Below the pieces are notes generated by a model, which searched no databases, was not told where the DNA came from, and worked only from the letters and a program-made list of their open reading frames with translations. Of a DNA stretch of 14,841 bases, positions 7,793-14,580 are shown piece after piece (the stretch's first letter is position 1; the number at the start of each line of letters is the position of its first letter). The position numbers and the translations under genes are program-made. This stretch comes from Hungateiclostridiaceae bacterium UBA1305. GTDB taxonomy: Bacteria; Bacillota; Clostridia; Acetivibrionales; DTU013. The stretch spans positions 1 to 14,841 of the forward strand of contig DBTX01000045.1 in the NCBI GenBank assembly GCA_002307275.1. The letters are read 5' to 3'.

Positions 7793-7798
7793 TTTTTC

Positions 7799-7827
7799 AT
7801 TATAACACAAAAGGGTACTTACTGCAA
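7799..7827 (-). promoter_or_regulatory. Predicted sigma-A promoter of the PBP gene
   Basis: On the minus strand: TTGCAG (7822-7827), a 17-bp spacer, TATAAT (7799-7804). Transcription would start near 7792, giving a leader of about 110 bases. The -35 overlaps an inverted repeat CTGCA-AAAA-TGCAG (7822-7835), a possible operator. Confidence 0.7.
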
Positions 7828-7881
7828 AAATGCAGGGAATATACTGTAATCCGGATAGAGCGCGGTACTTTATAATTTAAG

Positions 7882-7909
7882 TTGATAAACACTTCAGTAT
7901 TGATATAAT
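7882..7909 (+). promoter_or_regulatory. Predicted sigma-A promoter of the XRE regulator
   Basis: TTGATA (7882-7887), a 16-bp spacer and TATAAT (7904-7909). It starts transcription roughly 35 bases before the chosen GTG start. It lies back-to-back with the PBP promoter, about 55 bp apart, so the regulator could control both. Confidence 0.7.
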
Positions 7910-7949
7910 ATAAAGATGCAAGTGGCAGTGGATGGTGAGGAGGAGTAAA

Positions 7950-8417
7950 GTGCAGATCAGGGTGGGAGAAATCATTAAAGCAAAGAGGAAAGAGAAAAAG
8001 ATATCACTTGTTGACTTTGCACGTGAAATAGGCATCTCGCCGGCTTACCTGTCTCAGCTTGAAAACGGCCGAAAGGAAAATCCAAAGCTGGAAATCATGC
8101 TTAGTATCACACAAGCTCTTGATATAGATCTGGATATGCTGCTCGGATTGGAACAGGAACTGGAATCTCCGGCGTTGAGAATACCATCGCTGCTCCGGCT
8201 TGTCATTGCAAAGGACAGGAACCTGAAAGTCCTTGAGGACAAAGAAGTCCAAAAAAAAATCAGCGGTTTTCTGGACCGTGTTCTGGAATGTAAATATCTC
8301 ATCGAAGACAGAGACCTATACAACCTTTTTCTTGAAGATTTGAATATTCAAATGGAAAATACTTTAAAGAGATATATGGCAATGGAAATTCTCATGAACA
8401 ATAAACAAACACTGTAA
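7950..8417 (+). CDS. XRE-family helix-turn-helix transcriptional regulator
   Basis: The 155-residue protein has an N-terminal Cro/CI-type helix-turn-helix at about 5-66: VGEIIKAKRKEKKISLVDFA, then REIGISPAYLSQLENGRKENP (recognition helix) and LEIMLSITQALDIDLDMLLG. Residues 70-155 are charged and probably helical (LLRLVIAKDRNLKVLEDKE, FLDRVLECKYLIEDRDLY); I do not recognise that domain, which may be for dimerisation or signal sensing. I chose the GTG at 7950 because AGGAGGAG (7938-7945) sits 4 bases before it; the upstream in-frame ATG at 7932 would place this Shine-Dalgarno inside the gene and has none of its own. It is divergent from the PBP gene and followed 62 bases later by a membrane miniprotein. 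Target genes are unknown; autoregulation and control of the PBP are reasonable guesses from position only. Confidence 0.9.
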   Translation: MQIRVGEIIKAKRKEKKISLVDFAREIGISPAYLSQLENGRKENPKLEIMLSITQALDIDLDMLLGLEQELESPALRIPSLLRLVIAKDRNLKVLEDKEVQKKISGFLDRVLECKYLIEDRDLYNLFLEDLNIQMENTLKRYMAMEILMNNKQTL

Positions 8418-8443
8418 CAGTAAATAATACATGCACCAATTAT

Positions 8444-8475
8444 TCACCCCCTGCATATTATGGGCACGGGGGTGA
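8444..8475 (+). promoter_or_regulatory. Hairpin covering the ribosome binding site of the membrane miniprotein
   Basis: TCACCCCC (8444-8451) pairs perfectly with GGGGGTGA (8468-8475) around a 16-nt loop. The 3' arm is the Shine-Dalgarno of the ORF starting at 8480, so the stem would block ribosome access. With no T tract after it, it is a poor intrinsic terminator for the XRE gene. Confidence 0.5.
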
Positions 8476-8479
8476 TTCC

Positions 8480-8638
8480 ATGTTCAGGAACAGCATCCTT
8501 TACCGCAGATTGTGGTATGTCAGGAAACGAAATATAAAGAAAATACACCTGCTGCTCCGTCTTGCTCTGGCCGCCATGATCATGTGGGCTGTCTTCATGC
8601 TTTCACAATACGATATATTGACCGCTTTAGGTTTGTGA
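8480..8638 (+). CDS. Small single-pass membrane protein, 52 residues, unknown function
   Basis: The ORF starts at ATG 8480 and ends at TGA 8636-8638. The product begins with a strongly basic segment (MFRNSILYRRLWYVRKRNIKK) and has one hydrophobic helix at about 22-41 (LLLRLALAAMIMWAVFML), then a short tail SQYDILTALGL. The positive-inside rule predicts a cytoplasmic N-terminus. Support for it being real: GGGGGTGATTCC just before the ATG matches the 16S rRNA anti-Shine-Dalgarno (AAGGAGGTGATC) closely, and it follows the XRE gene by 62 bases on the same strand. Its stop is 2 bases from the stop of the convergent bactofilin gene. I do not recognise the family. It could be an XRE-controlled regulator of an envelope protein, or a type I toxin-like peptide; neither is shown. 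Confidence 0.65.
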   Translation: MFRNSILYRRLWYVRKRNIKKIHLLLRLALAAMIMWAVFMLSQYDILTALGL

Positions 8639-8640
8639 TT

Positions 8641-9075
8641 CTATTTGTCATCATAGACTTCTTCAAGGACCGTACTTTTCTTGTAATTTTTTTTGAGGCT
8701 GCTCTTTTCAGAGGTGTTGTTAGCAGGAGTGTCATCCATCATATTGCATTTGCCCTGGAACAGTGCACCTTCATCTGCTACGAAGCTGTTCACCTTAATA
8801 TCGCCAAAAAGTTTGGCGGTGGAAAGGATCTTCAAAACGCCCTTGGCCGTAATGTTGCCTTCAACGGTACCTGAGAGGTGTACATTTGAACAATTAATAT
8901 TTCCTGTAATTATGGAATTTTCTCCGACGTAGACATCTCCAGTAACCTGAATATCACCCTTGATCTTGCCATCAATTCTTATTGAACCCTCAGATGTAAT
9001 ATTTCCGATAAATGATGTATTATTACCAATAAGTGTGTCGACTCCCTCACGGAATCCTGTGTTCTTTTTAAACAT
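8641..9075 (-). CDS. Bactofilin (cytoskeletal polymer-forming protein)
   Basis: The 144-residue protein is a bactofilin (DUF583), which polymerises without nucleotide into filaments at the membrane and scaffolds cell-wall enzymes. A short N-terminal tail (MFKKNTGFREGVDT) precedes the beta-helix core with regular repeats: LIGNNTSFIGNITSEGSIRI, then DGKIKGDIQVTGDVYVGENS, IITGNINCSNVHLSGTVEGN, ITAKGVLKILSTAKLFGDIK and VNSFVADEGALFQGKCNM. A polar, lysine-rich C-terminal tail follows. AGGGAG lies 6 bases before the ATG. It starts 35 bases after the M23 peptidase stop codon on the same strand, so they are probably cotranscribed. Bactofilins in several bacteria are encoded next to M23 endopeptidases and position them; this pair fits that pattern. 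Confidence 0.95.
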   Translation of the reverse strand: MFKKNTGFREGVDTLIGNNTSFIGNITSEGSIRIDGKIKGDIQVTGDVYVGENSIITGNINCSNVHLSGTVEGNITAKGVLKILSTAKLFGDIKVNSFVADEGALFQGKCNMMDDTPANNTSEKSSLKKNYKKSTVLEEVYDDK

Positions 9076-9110
9076 ATAAAACTCCCTTCATGTGAAAATT
9101 GAAATAGTAT

Positions 9111-10052
9111 TTACCTTTCGTCCAGATACTGAAGCGGATCAACGGTAGTGCCGTAAAGCATGACTTGAAAATGGAGATGTGGTCCCGTACTGCGGCCGGA
9201 GCTCCCCACCTTTGCTATTACATCGCCTTTTTTCACGATTTGTCCGACCTTGACTAAAAGCTTTGAGGCATGGCCATACAATGTGACGATCCCACGTCCG
9301 TGATCGATTTTTACTGTAAGTCCGAGTCCACTTGTACGCTCAGACATAATAATCTTGCCGCTTGCGGCGGCTTTGATGCTTGTTCCCCTGTCAGCGCCTA
9401 TATCAATGCCTTCATGAAATTTGGTCCTTCTGGTAAAGGGATCCTTCCTGTAACCGAAATTGTCAGTAATATCGCCTCTTACAGGCCAAAGAGTCGGTAT
9501 GGTCTCAAGATATTTTTCAAGCTTGGTCTCAGCCTTGGTAAGGTCGGCCACAGGGATGACAGTACGGCTGTAAAGCTGGCTGAGATCATCAATACTGCTC
9601 TTTAGAACCTTGATATCGTTTGTAAAAGAATTGCCGTTTCTATCACCGGATCTGTTTGTTTTGGTGGATGTCTGTTCTTTTATGTAGGTATCCGTTATTT
9701 TATTGAAATTTTTAGTATATTCTTCTATTTTATCATTTACGGTTTCTTTGAATGCACTGCTTTCATCCTTCAGTTGATCCACTTCACTGGATTTTTCGTT
9801 GATCAGCTTCCGCTGTTCGGAATTTGTACTGTAAAGCTCATTGATATTTTGCTTAAGCGCCTTGTTTTCTTCAAGCATTTTGGAGATGTAAAGACCTCCG
9901 CCAATAAATACAGCAGTTAAAAGGATAAAACAGATGACCAGCTTTGCATAAAAGGAAGTGAAGCGAAACACCTTCACATTACTTGAAGAATGAGGCACCA
10001 ATACAATTGAAAGATATTTTTTTTCAGCGTTATTAGCCTTAGCTTTGTTCAT
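9111..10052 (-). CDS. Membrane-anchored M23 family metallopeptidase (peptidoglycan endopeptidase)
   Basis: The ~313-residue protein has a cytoplasmic N-terminus, one membrane helix at about 36-57 (KLVICFILLTAVFIGGGLYI), a coiled-coil region (about 58-130) and a C-terminal LytM/M23 domain from about 188. Zinc and catalytic residues are intact: HEGID (H213, D217), YGHAS (H261) and PHLHFQV (H292, H294). It should cut peptidoglycan cross-links outside the membrane, or, if held inactive, act as a scaffold. Start is uncertain: ATG 10052 follows GGATGG by 5 bases and is my choice; ATG 10061 and GTG 10085 are in frame but have poorer sites. It is the first gene of a probable operon with the bactofilin. 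The order TM, coiled coil, LytM resembles cell-shape endopeptidases and SpoIIQ-like proteins. Confidence 0.93.
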   Translation of the reverse strand: MNKAKANNAEKKYLSIVLVPHSSSNVKVFRFTSFYAKLVICFILLTAVFIGGGLYISKMLEENKALKQNINELYSTNSEQRKLINEKSSEVDQLKDESSAFKETVNDKIEEYTKNFNKITDTYIKEQTSTKTNRSGDRNGNSFTNDIKVLKSSIDDLSQLYSRTVIPVADLTKAETKLEKYLETIPTLWPVRGDITDNFGYRKDPFTRRTKFHEGIDIGADRGTSIKAAASGKIIMSERTSGLGLTVKIDHGRGIVTLYGHASKLLVKVGQIVKKGDVIAKVGSSGRSTGPHLHFQVMLYGTTVDPLQYLDER

Positions 10053-10101
10053 ACCAACCATCCTGTATAAATGATAATGCCTCACTTGAATATTTATCTT
10101 T

Positions 10102-10130
10102 TGTACAGTACTGGCCAGTGAAACAGTACA
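10102..10130. promoter_or_regulatory. Nested palindromes upstream of the M23 gene
   Basis: The perfect palindrome ACTGGCCAGT (10110-10119) lies inside an outer inverted repeat TGTAC (10102-10106)/GTACA (10126-10130); ACAGTAC also occurs twice directly (10105-10111 and 10123-10129). Centred about 65 bases before the M23 start, it is a candidate operator. Confidence 0.4.
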
Positions 10131-10134
10131 TGAG

Positions 10135-10179
10135 TAATTCTACACTTATGTCCAAAATAATTCTACACTTATATCCAAA
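10135..10179. repeat. Tandem direct repeat, two 22-bp copies with 23-bp period
   Basis: Copies at 10135-10156 and 10158-10179 are identical except one base (G at 10150, A at 10173). The shared core is TTCTACACTTAT. The reverse complement of TACACTTATG occurs again at 10284-10293. The copies may be tandem regulator sites or the end of a lost mobile element. Confidence 0.8.
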
Positions 10180-10281
10180 TTCCTTTTTTTTCGGCACTAT
10201 TGCTGCAATTATTATTTATAAACGATTATTAGTGCTTTGTCAATTTTTTTATGCCATAATATAATAAAATACAACATATGC

Positions 10282-10319
10282 GGCATAAGTGTAAAAAACT
10301 TATGCCTGGTAATTTTTTT
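10282..10319 (+). terminator. Orphan terminator-like hairpin upstream of the chemoreceptor gene
   Basis: GGCATAAGT (10282-10290) and ACTTATGCC (10298-10306) form a perfect 9-bp stem with a 7-nt loop, followed after 6 bases by seven T (10313-10319). No plus-strand gene lies upstream, so it is either an attenuator in a long chemoreceptor leader or a relic of a lost gene or element. Confidence 0.5.
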
Positions 10320-10460
10320 GCAATATCTTTAGAAGGATTTTGTATTATTATATCGAATAATATATGATAAGCCAAGGATTTTGTTTATATTATGTAATTG
10401 CAGTAATAAGATGAACTTTCGGTTACCTGACTCTTCTATTCGGCTATGGAGATGAATCGG

Positions 10461-12845
10461 ATGATTAATATTAGGACAAAACTGGTCCTCGCTTTTATAA
10501 TTACTGTTTTAGCATGTTCTGCCATGGCGCTGATCATTACTTTCAGCGGATATAACCTCATGGTCAGAGGAATTGCTGCGAGTGCAGACAGCAATAATGA
10601 GCGTGTGGCAGGCATTCGCGCGATCAGGGATCTGATCGATGCCCAGCAGCAGACAGCAGCAAAAATCGTGATAGAACAAGATGAATCAGGCAAGGATGAA
10701 TTCGAAAACAGAAGCGGACTGATCAAACAAGCTGTTGAAAAGCAGGCCGGACAGTCTGAAAACAAAGAGAAGCTCCAGTTGGACGCGCTTGTGGAAACAA
10801 ATACTCAAATTTCAAATACCTTGAAAGATATTGAAGAAAGTATAAAAAAAGCAGACCCCTCCGAATACCTGGGCAAGTTGGCGGATTTCCGGAAACAGGT
10901 TGATTCGCTGATTGCAAAGGAGCAGGTATTGAAAAAACTGATTATGATACAGGTGGACGCCAGTATCAAGGATAGTTTGGATAATGCAGCCGCATTAAAG
11001 CAGCTTTCTGTTCAGCAGCAGTCTGCATTGAATGAATTGGCGGCTGCAATAGATGAAATTTTGGGCAAATACGAAGGAACAGCCTCAGCGATTGTTAAAC
11101 TGCAGCAGTCAATCGAACTACAGAATTCCATTCAACCGGCAGATTCCGTAAATCAGCCGTCAGAGCCTGAAATTCAAATTCCGGCGCTCGATAATGCGTT
11201 AATGGACACAATCCGTACTTACATTGATACAGTAGTGCAAAACGAACAAGATGGGAAAAAGGTGCTCGATGCATTGGAAGCAGGAGCATTAGGCAGTGCA
11301 ATGGCAAAACTTGCAGCTGCGGATAATGCGATATCACTGACGCAGGAGGCCTGTGCAAAAGCTGAGGCTGCTATCTCTGCAAAGGATGGCAGTTCAGAAG
11401 ATTTCACCCAGGGCATGCTAAATGTGAATCAAGTACTTGGCAGTCTGGAAAAGCTTATGACTGCAAATAATGCACCTCTTGCAGGTGAGGCGGCAGTTGA
11501 TGGTGAAGCACTAACAGCTGCGTTGGACAAGGTATTTGCAGCAAAATCTTCCATGGAAAACAGCGGACTAAAGGAACATTATACTGAAGCGGTTACCGCA
11601 TATGAGCAACAGAAACAATCTCTTACAAATCTCGAATCTGCATATAAGGGTTATCTGTCCGAGGATGTTAAAAAATCCAGGGAACTTAAAAATACCTTGA
11701 TGTGGACTCTGGCAATTATTGTATTTATTTCGTTATTGATCGGCATGCTTTTTGCATTGATGCTTTCAAAAAATATTCTCAGTCCGTTAAGGAATATGAC
11801 GAACGTTCTTAAAAGAGCTGGTGAAGGCGATTTGACCGAAAGGATCAGTAGTGGAAGAAACGATGAAATTGGAAAGCTTGGCGAGAGTGTTAACGGTGTG
11901 CTTGACGGGCAGCAAAAAATGCTGGAACAGGTCAGGACGACTTCCGGTGACATTGGCGTTTTGCGTAAGGGGCTTTCTGAACTGTTCAGCCACAGCAGAG
12001 ATAACGCAGGCAAGGTTTCAAGCGGGATCAAAAGCATTATGGACGGTATTGCCGCAGGAGCTAAACATTCCAATGAGGATATTGGTAAAATGGGGCGGAC
12101 GAACATTGAAGCCGATAACCTTGCGTCTGCGACGGGGAAAGTGGTACAGGACGGAATGAAGGCTATTAAAATGGCAGCATCAGGTGAAAAATCAGTAACA
12201 GAGGCAGAGAGCGTCATAAGGGATGCAACCGGGACGGTCAGGCAGATCGCAGATTCCATCAATGATCTGGAGGACTCTTCAAGCAAGATTGGTGCGATAA
12301 CAAATACAATTACCGAAATAGCTTCAAAAACAAACCTGCTTGCGCTCAATGCGGCGATCGAAGCAGCAAGAGCAGGACAACAAGGTAAGGGGTTCACTGT
12401 CCTTGCAGAACAAATCAGGAAGCTGTCGGAAGGCAGCAACAAGGCGGCAGGTGAGATCAAGCTGCTGATACGTGAGATACAGGGCAGAATACAATTCGCA
12501 GTGGACAAAATAGGTGACGGGGTCAGCAGTGTTGATGAAGGCGCCAATAAAATAGACGCTGCAAAAGAAAGCATCATTCAAATTGCCGGTACAGTCAACA
12601 GTATCGTTGAGACGCTGAAGGAAGCGGCAATTGCCGTCAAGGCAAGACAAGACAACACGGCAGAGCTGGCCGGCGCCCTGGATACGATTTCGAAAGCGGC
12701 AAATCAAACGGCTGTGGACAGGGATGCAATTGATGCCGGACTTGAACAGCAGCAGAAGAACATGAAGCAGATTGAGGATATGACCATAAAGCTGGATGAA
12801 GTATCGGGAACTCTTGACAGCCTTGTTAAACGTTTCAAGGTATAA
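10461..12845 (+). CDS. Methyl-accepting chemotaxis protein with a large extracellular helical sensor region
   Basis: The ~794-residue transmembrane chemoreceptor signals through CheW/CheA to the flagellar motor. TM1 lies at about 8-29, an extracellular region of about 380 residues at 30-412, TM2 at 413-434, and a HAMP domain at about 435-490 (KNILSPLRNMTNVLKRAGEG, DLTERI, NDEIGKLGESVN). The cytoplasmic coiled coil has the invariant hairpin tip at about 619-650 (EIASKTNLLALNAAIEAARA, then GQQGKGFTVLAEQIRKLSEG). There is no CheR-tethering pentapeptide at the end (SLVKRFKV). The sensor region is rich in Ala, Gln, Lys and Asp and looks all-helical; I see no Cache or PAS pattern, so the ligand is unknown. 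I chose ATG 10461 because GGAG lies 9 bases upstream; ATG 10446 and 10452 are poorly spaced. It is monocistronic, ending at a clear terminator. Confidence 0.94.
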   Translation: MINIRTKLVLAFIITVLACSAMALIITFSGYNLMVRGIAASADSNNERVAGIRAIRDLIDAQQQTAAKIVIEQDESGKDEFENRSGLIKQAVEKQAGQSENKEKLQLDALVETNTQISNTLKDIEESIKKADPSEYLGKLADFRKQVDSLIAKEQVLKKLIMIQVDASIKDSLDNAAALKQLSVQQQSALNELAAAIDEILGKYEGTASAIVKLQQSIELQNSIQPADSVNQPSEPEIQIPALDNALMDTIRTYIDTVVQNEQDGKKVLDALEAGALGSAMAKLAAADNAISLTQEACAKAEAAISAKDGSSEDFTQGMLNVNQVLGSLEKLMTANNAPLAGEAAVDGEALTAALDKVFAAKSSMENSGLKEHYTEAVTAYEQQKQSLTNLESAYKGYLSEDVKKSRELKNTLMWTLAIIVFISLLIGMLFALMLSKNILSPLRNMTNVLKRAGEGDLTERISSGRNDEIGKLGESVNGVLDGQQKMLEQVRTTSGDIGVLRKGLSELFSHSRDNAGKVSSGIKSIMDGIAAGAKHSNEDIGKMGRTNIEADNLASATGKVVQDGMKAIKMAASGEKSVTEAESVIRDATGTVRQIADSINDLEDSSSKIGAITNTITEIASKTNLLALNAAIEAARAGQQGKGFTVLAEQIRKLSEGSNKAAGEIKLLIREIQGRIQFAVDKIGDGVSSVDEGANKIDAAKESIIQIAGTVNSIVETLKEAAIAVKARQDNTAELAGALDTISKAANQTAVDRDAIDAGLEQQQKNMKQIEDMTIKLDEVSGTLDSLVKRFKV

Positions 12846-12935
12846 ATACAGCAGTTTAAGATTGCCTGTGTATAAAACTGGGGGAAATTGGAACAATAAT
12901 AATATGGCATACTGATTCTATATTGATTTTTTGTA

Positions 12936-12964
12936 TAGCCCCTGATTATAGGGGCTAATTTTTT
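12936..12964 (+). terminator. Intrinsic terminator of the chemoreceptor gene
   Basis: TAGCCCC (12936-12942) and GGGGCTA (12951-12957) form a perfect 7-bp GC-rich stem with an 8-nt loop, followed by six T (12959-12964), about 90 bases after the stop codon. Confidence 0.9.
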
Positions 12965-12979
12965 GGTGTTTTGTGGCAA

Positions 12980-13008
12980 TTCACAATCTTTTTTTCAAGA
13001 TATATACT
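12980..13008 (+). promoter_or_regulatory. Predicted sigma-A promoter of the RNA methyltransferase gene
   Basis: TTCACA (12980-12985), a 17-bp spacer and TATACT (13003-13008), placed between the preceding terminator and the start codon at 13045. Confidence 0.65.
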
Positions 13009-13044
13009 TATGAATCACAAATTTAATTGTATTGGAGCATGAAT

Positions 13045-14523
13045 ATGCCAGGTATTGAAAAAAACAAAAATTATACACTCGAAATCACGGGGATGACCCA
13101 TGAAGGCCAGGGAGTGGGCAGAATAGAAGGGCTCGCCGTGTTCATTGACGGTGCGCTGGAGGGGGAGCAGGTCGAAGCCAGGATCATCAAGCTTAATAAA
13201 ACATATGCAGTTGGGAAACTTATCGCTGTACTGAGACCCTCACCCGGCAGGGTTGAACCCTTTTGCAGTGCATACAGACGCTGCGGCGGCTGCAATCTGC
13301 AGCATATGGACTATACAGCACAGCTTGCCTTCAAAACAAAATTGGTCCGGGATAATCTTGAGCGGATTGGTGGGCTGAAGGACGTGATTGTTCATGAAAC
13401 AATCGGAATGAAGCAGCCTATGAATTACAGGAATAAGGCCCAATATCCAGTGGCTGAGGTGAACGGTAGTGTAATCACCGGCTTTTACGCCGCCCGCTCC
13501 CATGATGTGATTGATTCGGAAGATTGCGGGATCCAGGATACTGAAAGTGATAAGGTGCGGAAGATCGTCCGGCAGTTTATCGTAGAGAAGGGCATCCCTG
13601 TTTATAATGAAGCAACAGGAAAGGGATTGCTGCGGCATATTGTTACGCGCGTTGGCTTCAACACAGGCGAGGTAATGGTCGTGCTTGTCATCAACGGTAA
13701 TAAGCTGCCGGCGTCGGATGAATTGGTCAGGAGGCTGCTTGAGAGCGGAAAGACAATGGAAGACACAGTGACATCAACGGAAGCAGCAATGGAATCATCA
13801 GGGACGGCAGCAGCAGGAACGGCAAGAGTAGGAAAAGCTGGAGAGGGCCTTGAAGCATACGGAATCAAAAGCTTCTATCTGAACATCAATACTGAAAGCA
13901 CCAACGTCATTCTAGGGCGTAAAAATATACTACTCTACGGCAGCAAGACCATAACCGATATGATCGGCGGATATCGATTCCTCATTTCGCCGCATTCCTT
14001 CTTTCAGGTCAATCCGGTCCAGACAGAAGTGCTTTATTCAAAAGCCCTCGAATATGCCGCATTGACTGGAACTGAAACAGTATTTGACCTTTACTGCGGT
14101 ATCGGGACAATATCACTGTTCCTCTCAGCAAAAGCCGGAAAGGTCTATGGAGTAGAGGTAGTAGAGGAAGCTATTTCCGATGCCCGTATGAATGCTGAAC
14201 TCAATGGAATCACAAATGTTGAGTTTGTCCTGGGTGAAGCGGAAAAAGCAGTTCCTGAGCTATACAGGAAAGGAGTCCGTGCAGAGATAGTTGTATTGGA
14301 TCCTCCAAGGAAGGGCTGCGAGGAATCTCTTTTACTAATGCTCGCTGAAATGCGGCCCAAAAGGATTGTATATGTCTCCTGTAATCCCGCTACACTTGCG
14401 CGAGATTTGAAGTATCTGGAGGCACAGGGATTCAAGGTAGCGGAGGTGCAGCCGGTTGATATGTTCCCATGGACGGCACACGTTGAGTGCGTGACCATGC
14501 TTCAACGAGCCTCAAACCCTTGA
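13045..14523 (+). CDS. 23S rRNA/tRNA (uracil-5-)-methyltransferase, RlmD/RumA-TrmA family
   Basis: The 492-residue enzyme transfers a methyl group from S-adenosylmethionine to C5 of a uridine, most likely in 23S rRNA. An N-terminal TRAM domain (about 5-65, ITGMTHEGQGVGRIEGLAVF) is followed by a [4Fe-4S] motif C74-x5-C80-x2-C83 with the fourth cysteine at C161. The Rossmann methyltransferase shows HSFFQVNPVQTEVLY, FDLYCGIGTISLFLS (about 347-361), VVLDPPRKGCEESLL, the nucleophile C446 in YVSCNPATLARDL, and the terminal base E481 in HVECVTML. A low-complexity insertion at about 234-270, rich in Thr/Ala/Ser/Gly/Glu, separates two conserved parts. I chose ATG 13045, 7 bases after GGAG; the upstream ATG 13039 is 1 base from it. 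Firmicutes often carry several paralogs (RlmCD, RlmD), so the exact target uridine is not decided. Confidence 0.93.
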   Translation: MPGIEKNKNYTLEITGMTHEGQGVGRIEGLAVFIDGALEGEQVEARIIKLNKTYAVGKLIAVLRPSPGRVEPFCSAYRRCGGCNLQHMDYTAQLAFKTKLVRDNLERIGGLKDVIVHETIGMKQPMNYRNKAQYPVAEVNGSVITGFYAARSHDVIDSEDCGIQDTESDKVRKIVRQFIVEKGIPVYNEATGKGLLRHIVTRVGFNTGEVMVVLVINGNKLPASDELVRRLLESGKTMEDTVTSTEAAMESSGTAAAGTARVGKAGEGLEAYGIKSFYLNINTESTNVILGRKNILLYGSKTITDMIGGYRFLISPHSFFQVNPVQTEVLYSKALEYAALTGTETVFDLYCGIGTISLFLSAKAGKVYGVEVVEEAISDARMNAELNGITNVEFVLGEAEKAVPELYRKGVRAEIVVLDPPRKGCEESLLLMLAEMRPKRIVYVSCNPATLARDLKYLEAQGFKVAEVQPVDMFPWTAHVECVTMLQRASNP

Positions 14524-14539
14524 AAACAAAGGGCTTTTT
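14517..14539 (+). terminator. Possible short terminator overlapping the methyltransferase stop codon
   Basis: CCCTT (14517-14521) and AAGGG (14529-14533) form a 5-bp stem with a 7-nt loop, then C and five T (14535-14539). Weak but well placed. Confidence 0.5.
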
Positions 14540-14580
14540 AAAATGCGAGATAGATGACATAGCACAAACAAACTATTTTT

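Larger units (their letters stand above)
10053..10460. other. AT-rich intergenic region between the divergent M23 and chemoreceptor genes
   Basis: About 400 bp with no supportable gene. It holds a nested palindrome cluster (10102-10130), a tandem 23-bp repeat (10135-10179) and an orphan hairpin with a T tract (10282-10319). No confident sigma-A, sigma-D-type chemotaxis promoter, or c-di-GMP riboswitch core (GGGACGCAAAGC) was found. Confidence 0.6.

Noticed and set aside
7742..7799. Plus-strand intrinsic terminator formed by the 12-bp inverted repeat and T tract
   Set aside because: No plus-strand gene lies upstream; the region is the leader of a minus-strand gene, so a leader hairpin or operator is more likely.
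7932..7949. ATG at 7932 as the start of the XRE regulator
   Set aside because: It would put the strong AGGAGGAG Shine-Dalgarno inside the coding sequence and has none upstream; GTG 7950 is better placed.
10200..10460. c-di-GMP riboswitch or sigma-D promoter before the chemoreceptor
   Set aside because: Neither the GGGACGCAAAGC-type core nor a TAAA-N15-GCCGATAT pattern is present.
11651..12577. 308-codon open frame on the minus strand within the chemoreceptor gene
   Set aside because: It is antisense to a well-supported chemoreceptor coding region; the translation is Ser/Leu/Ile-rich, as expected for the complement of a coiled-coil gene, and it has no recognisable domain.
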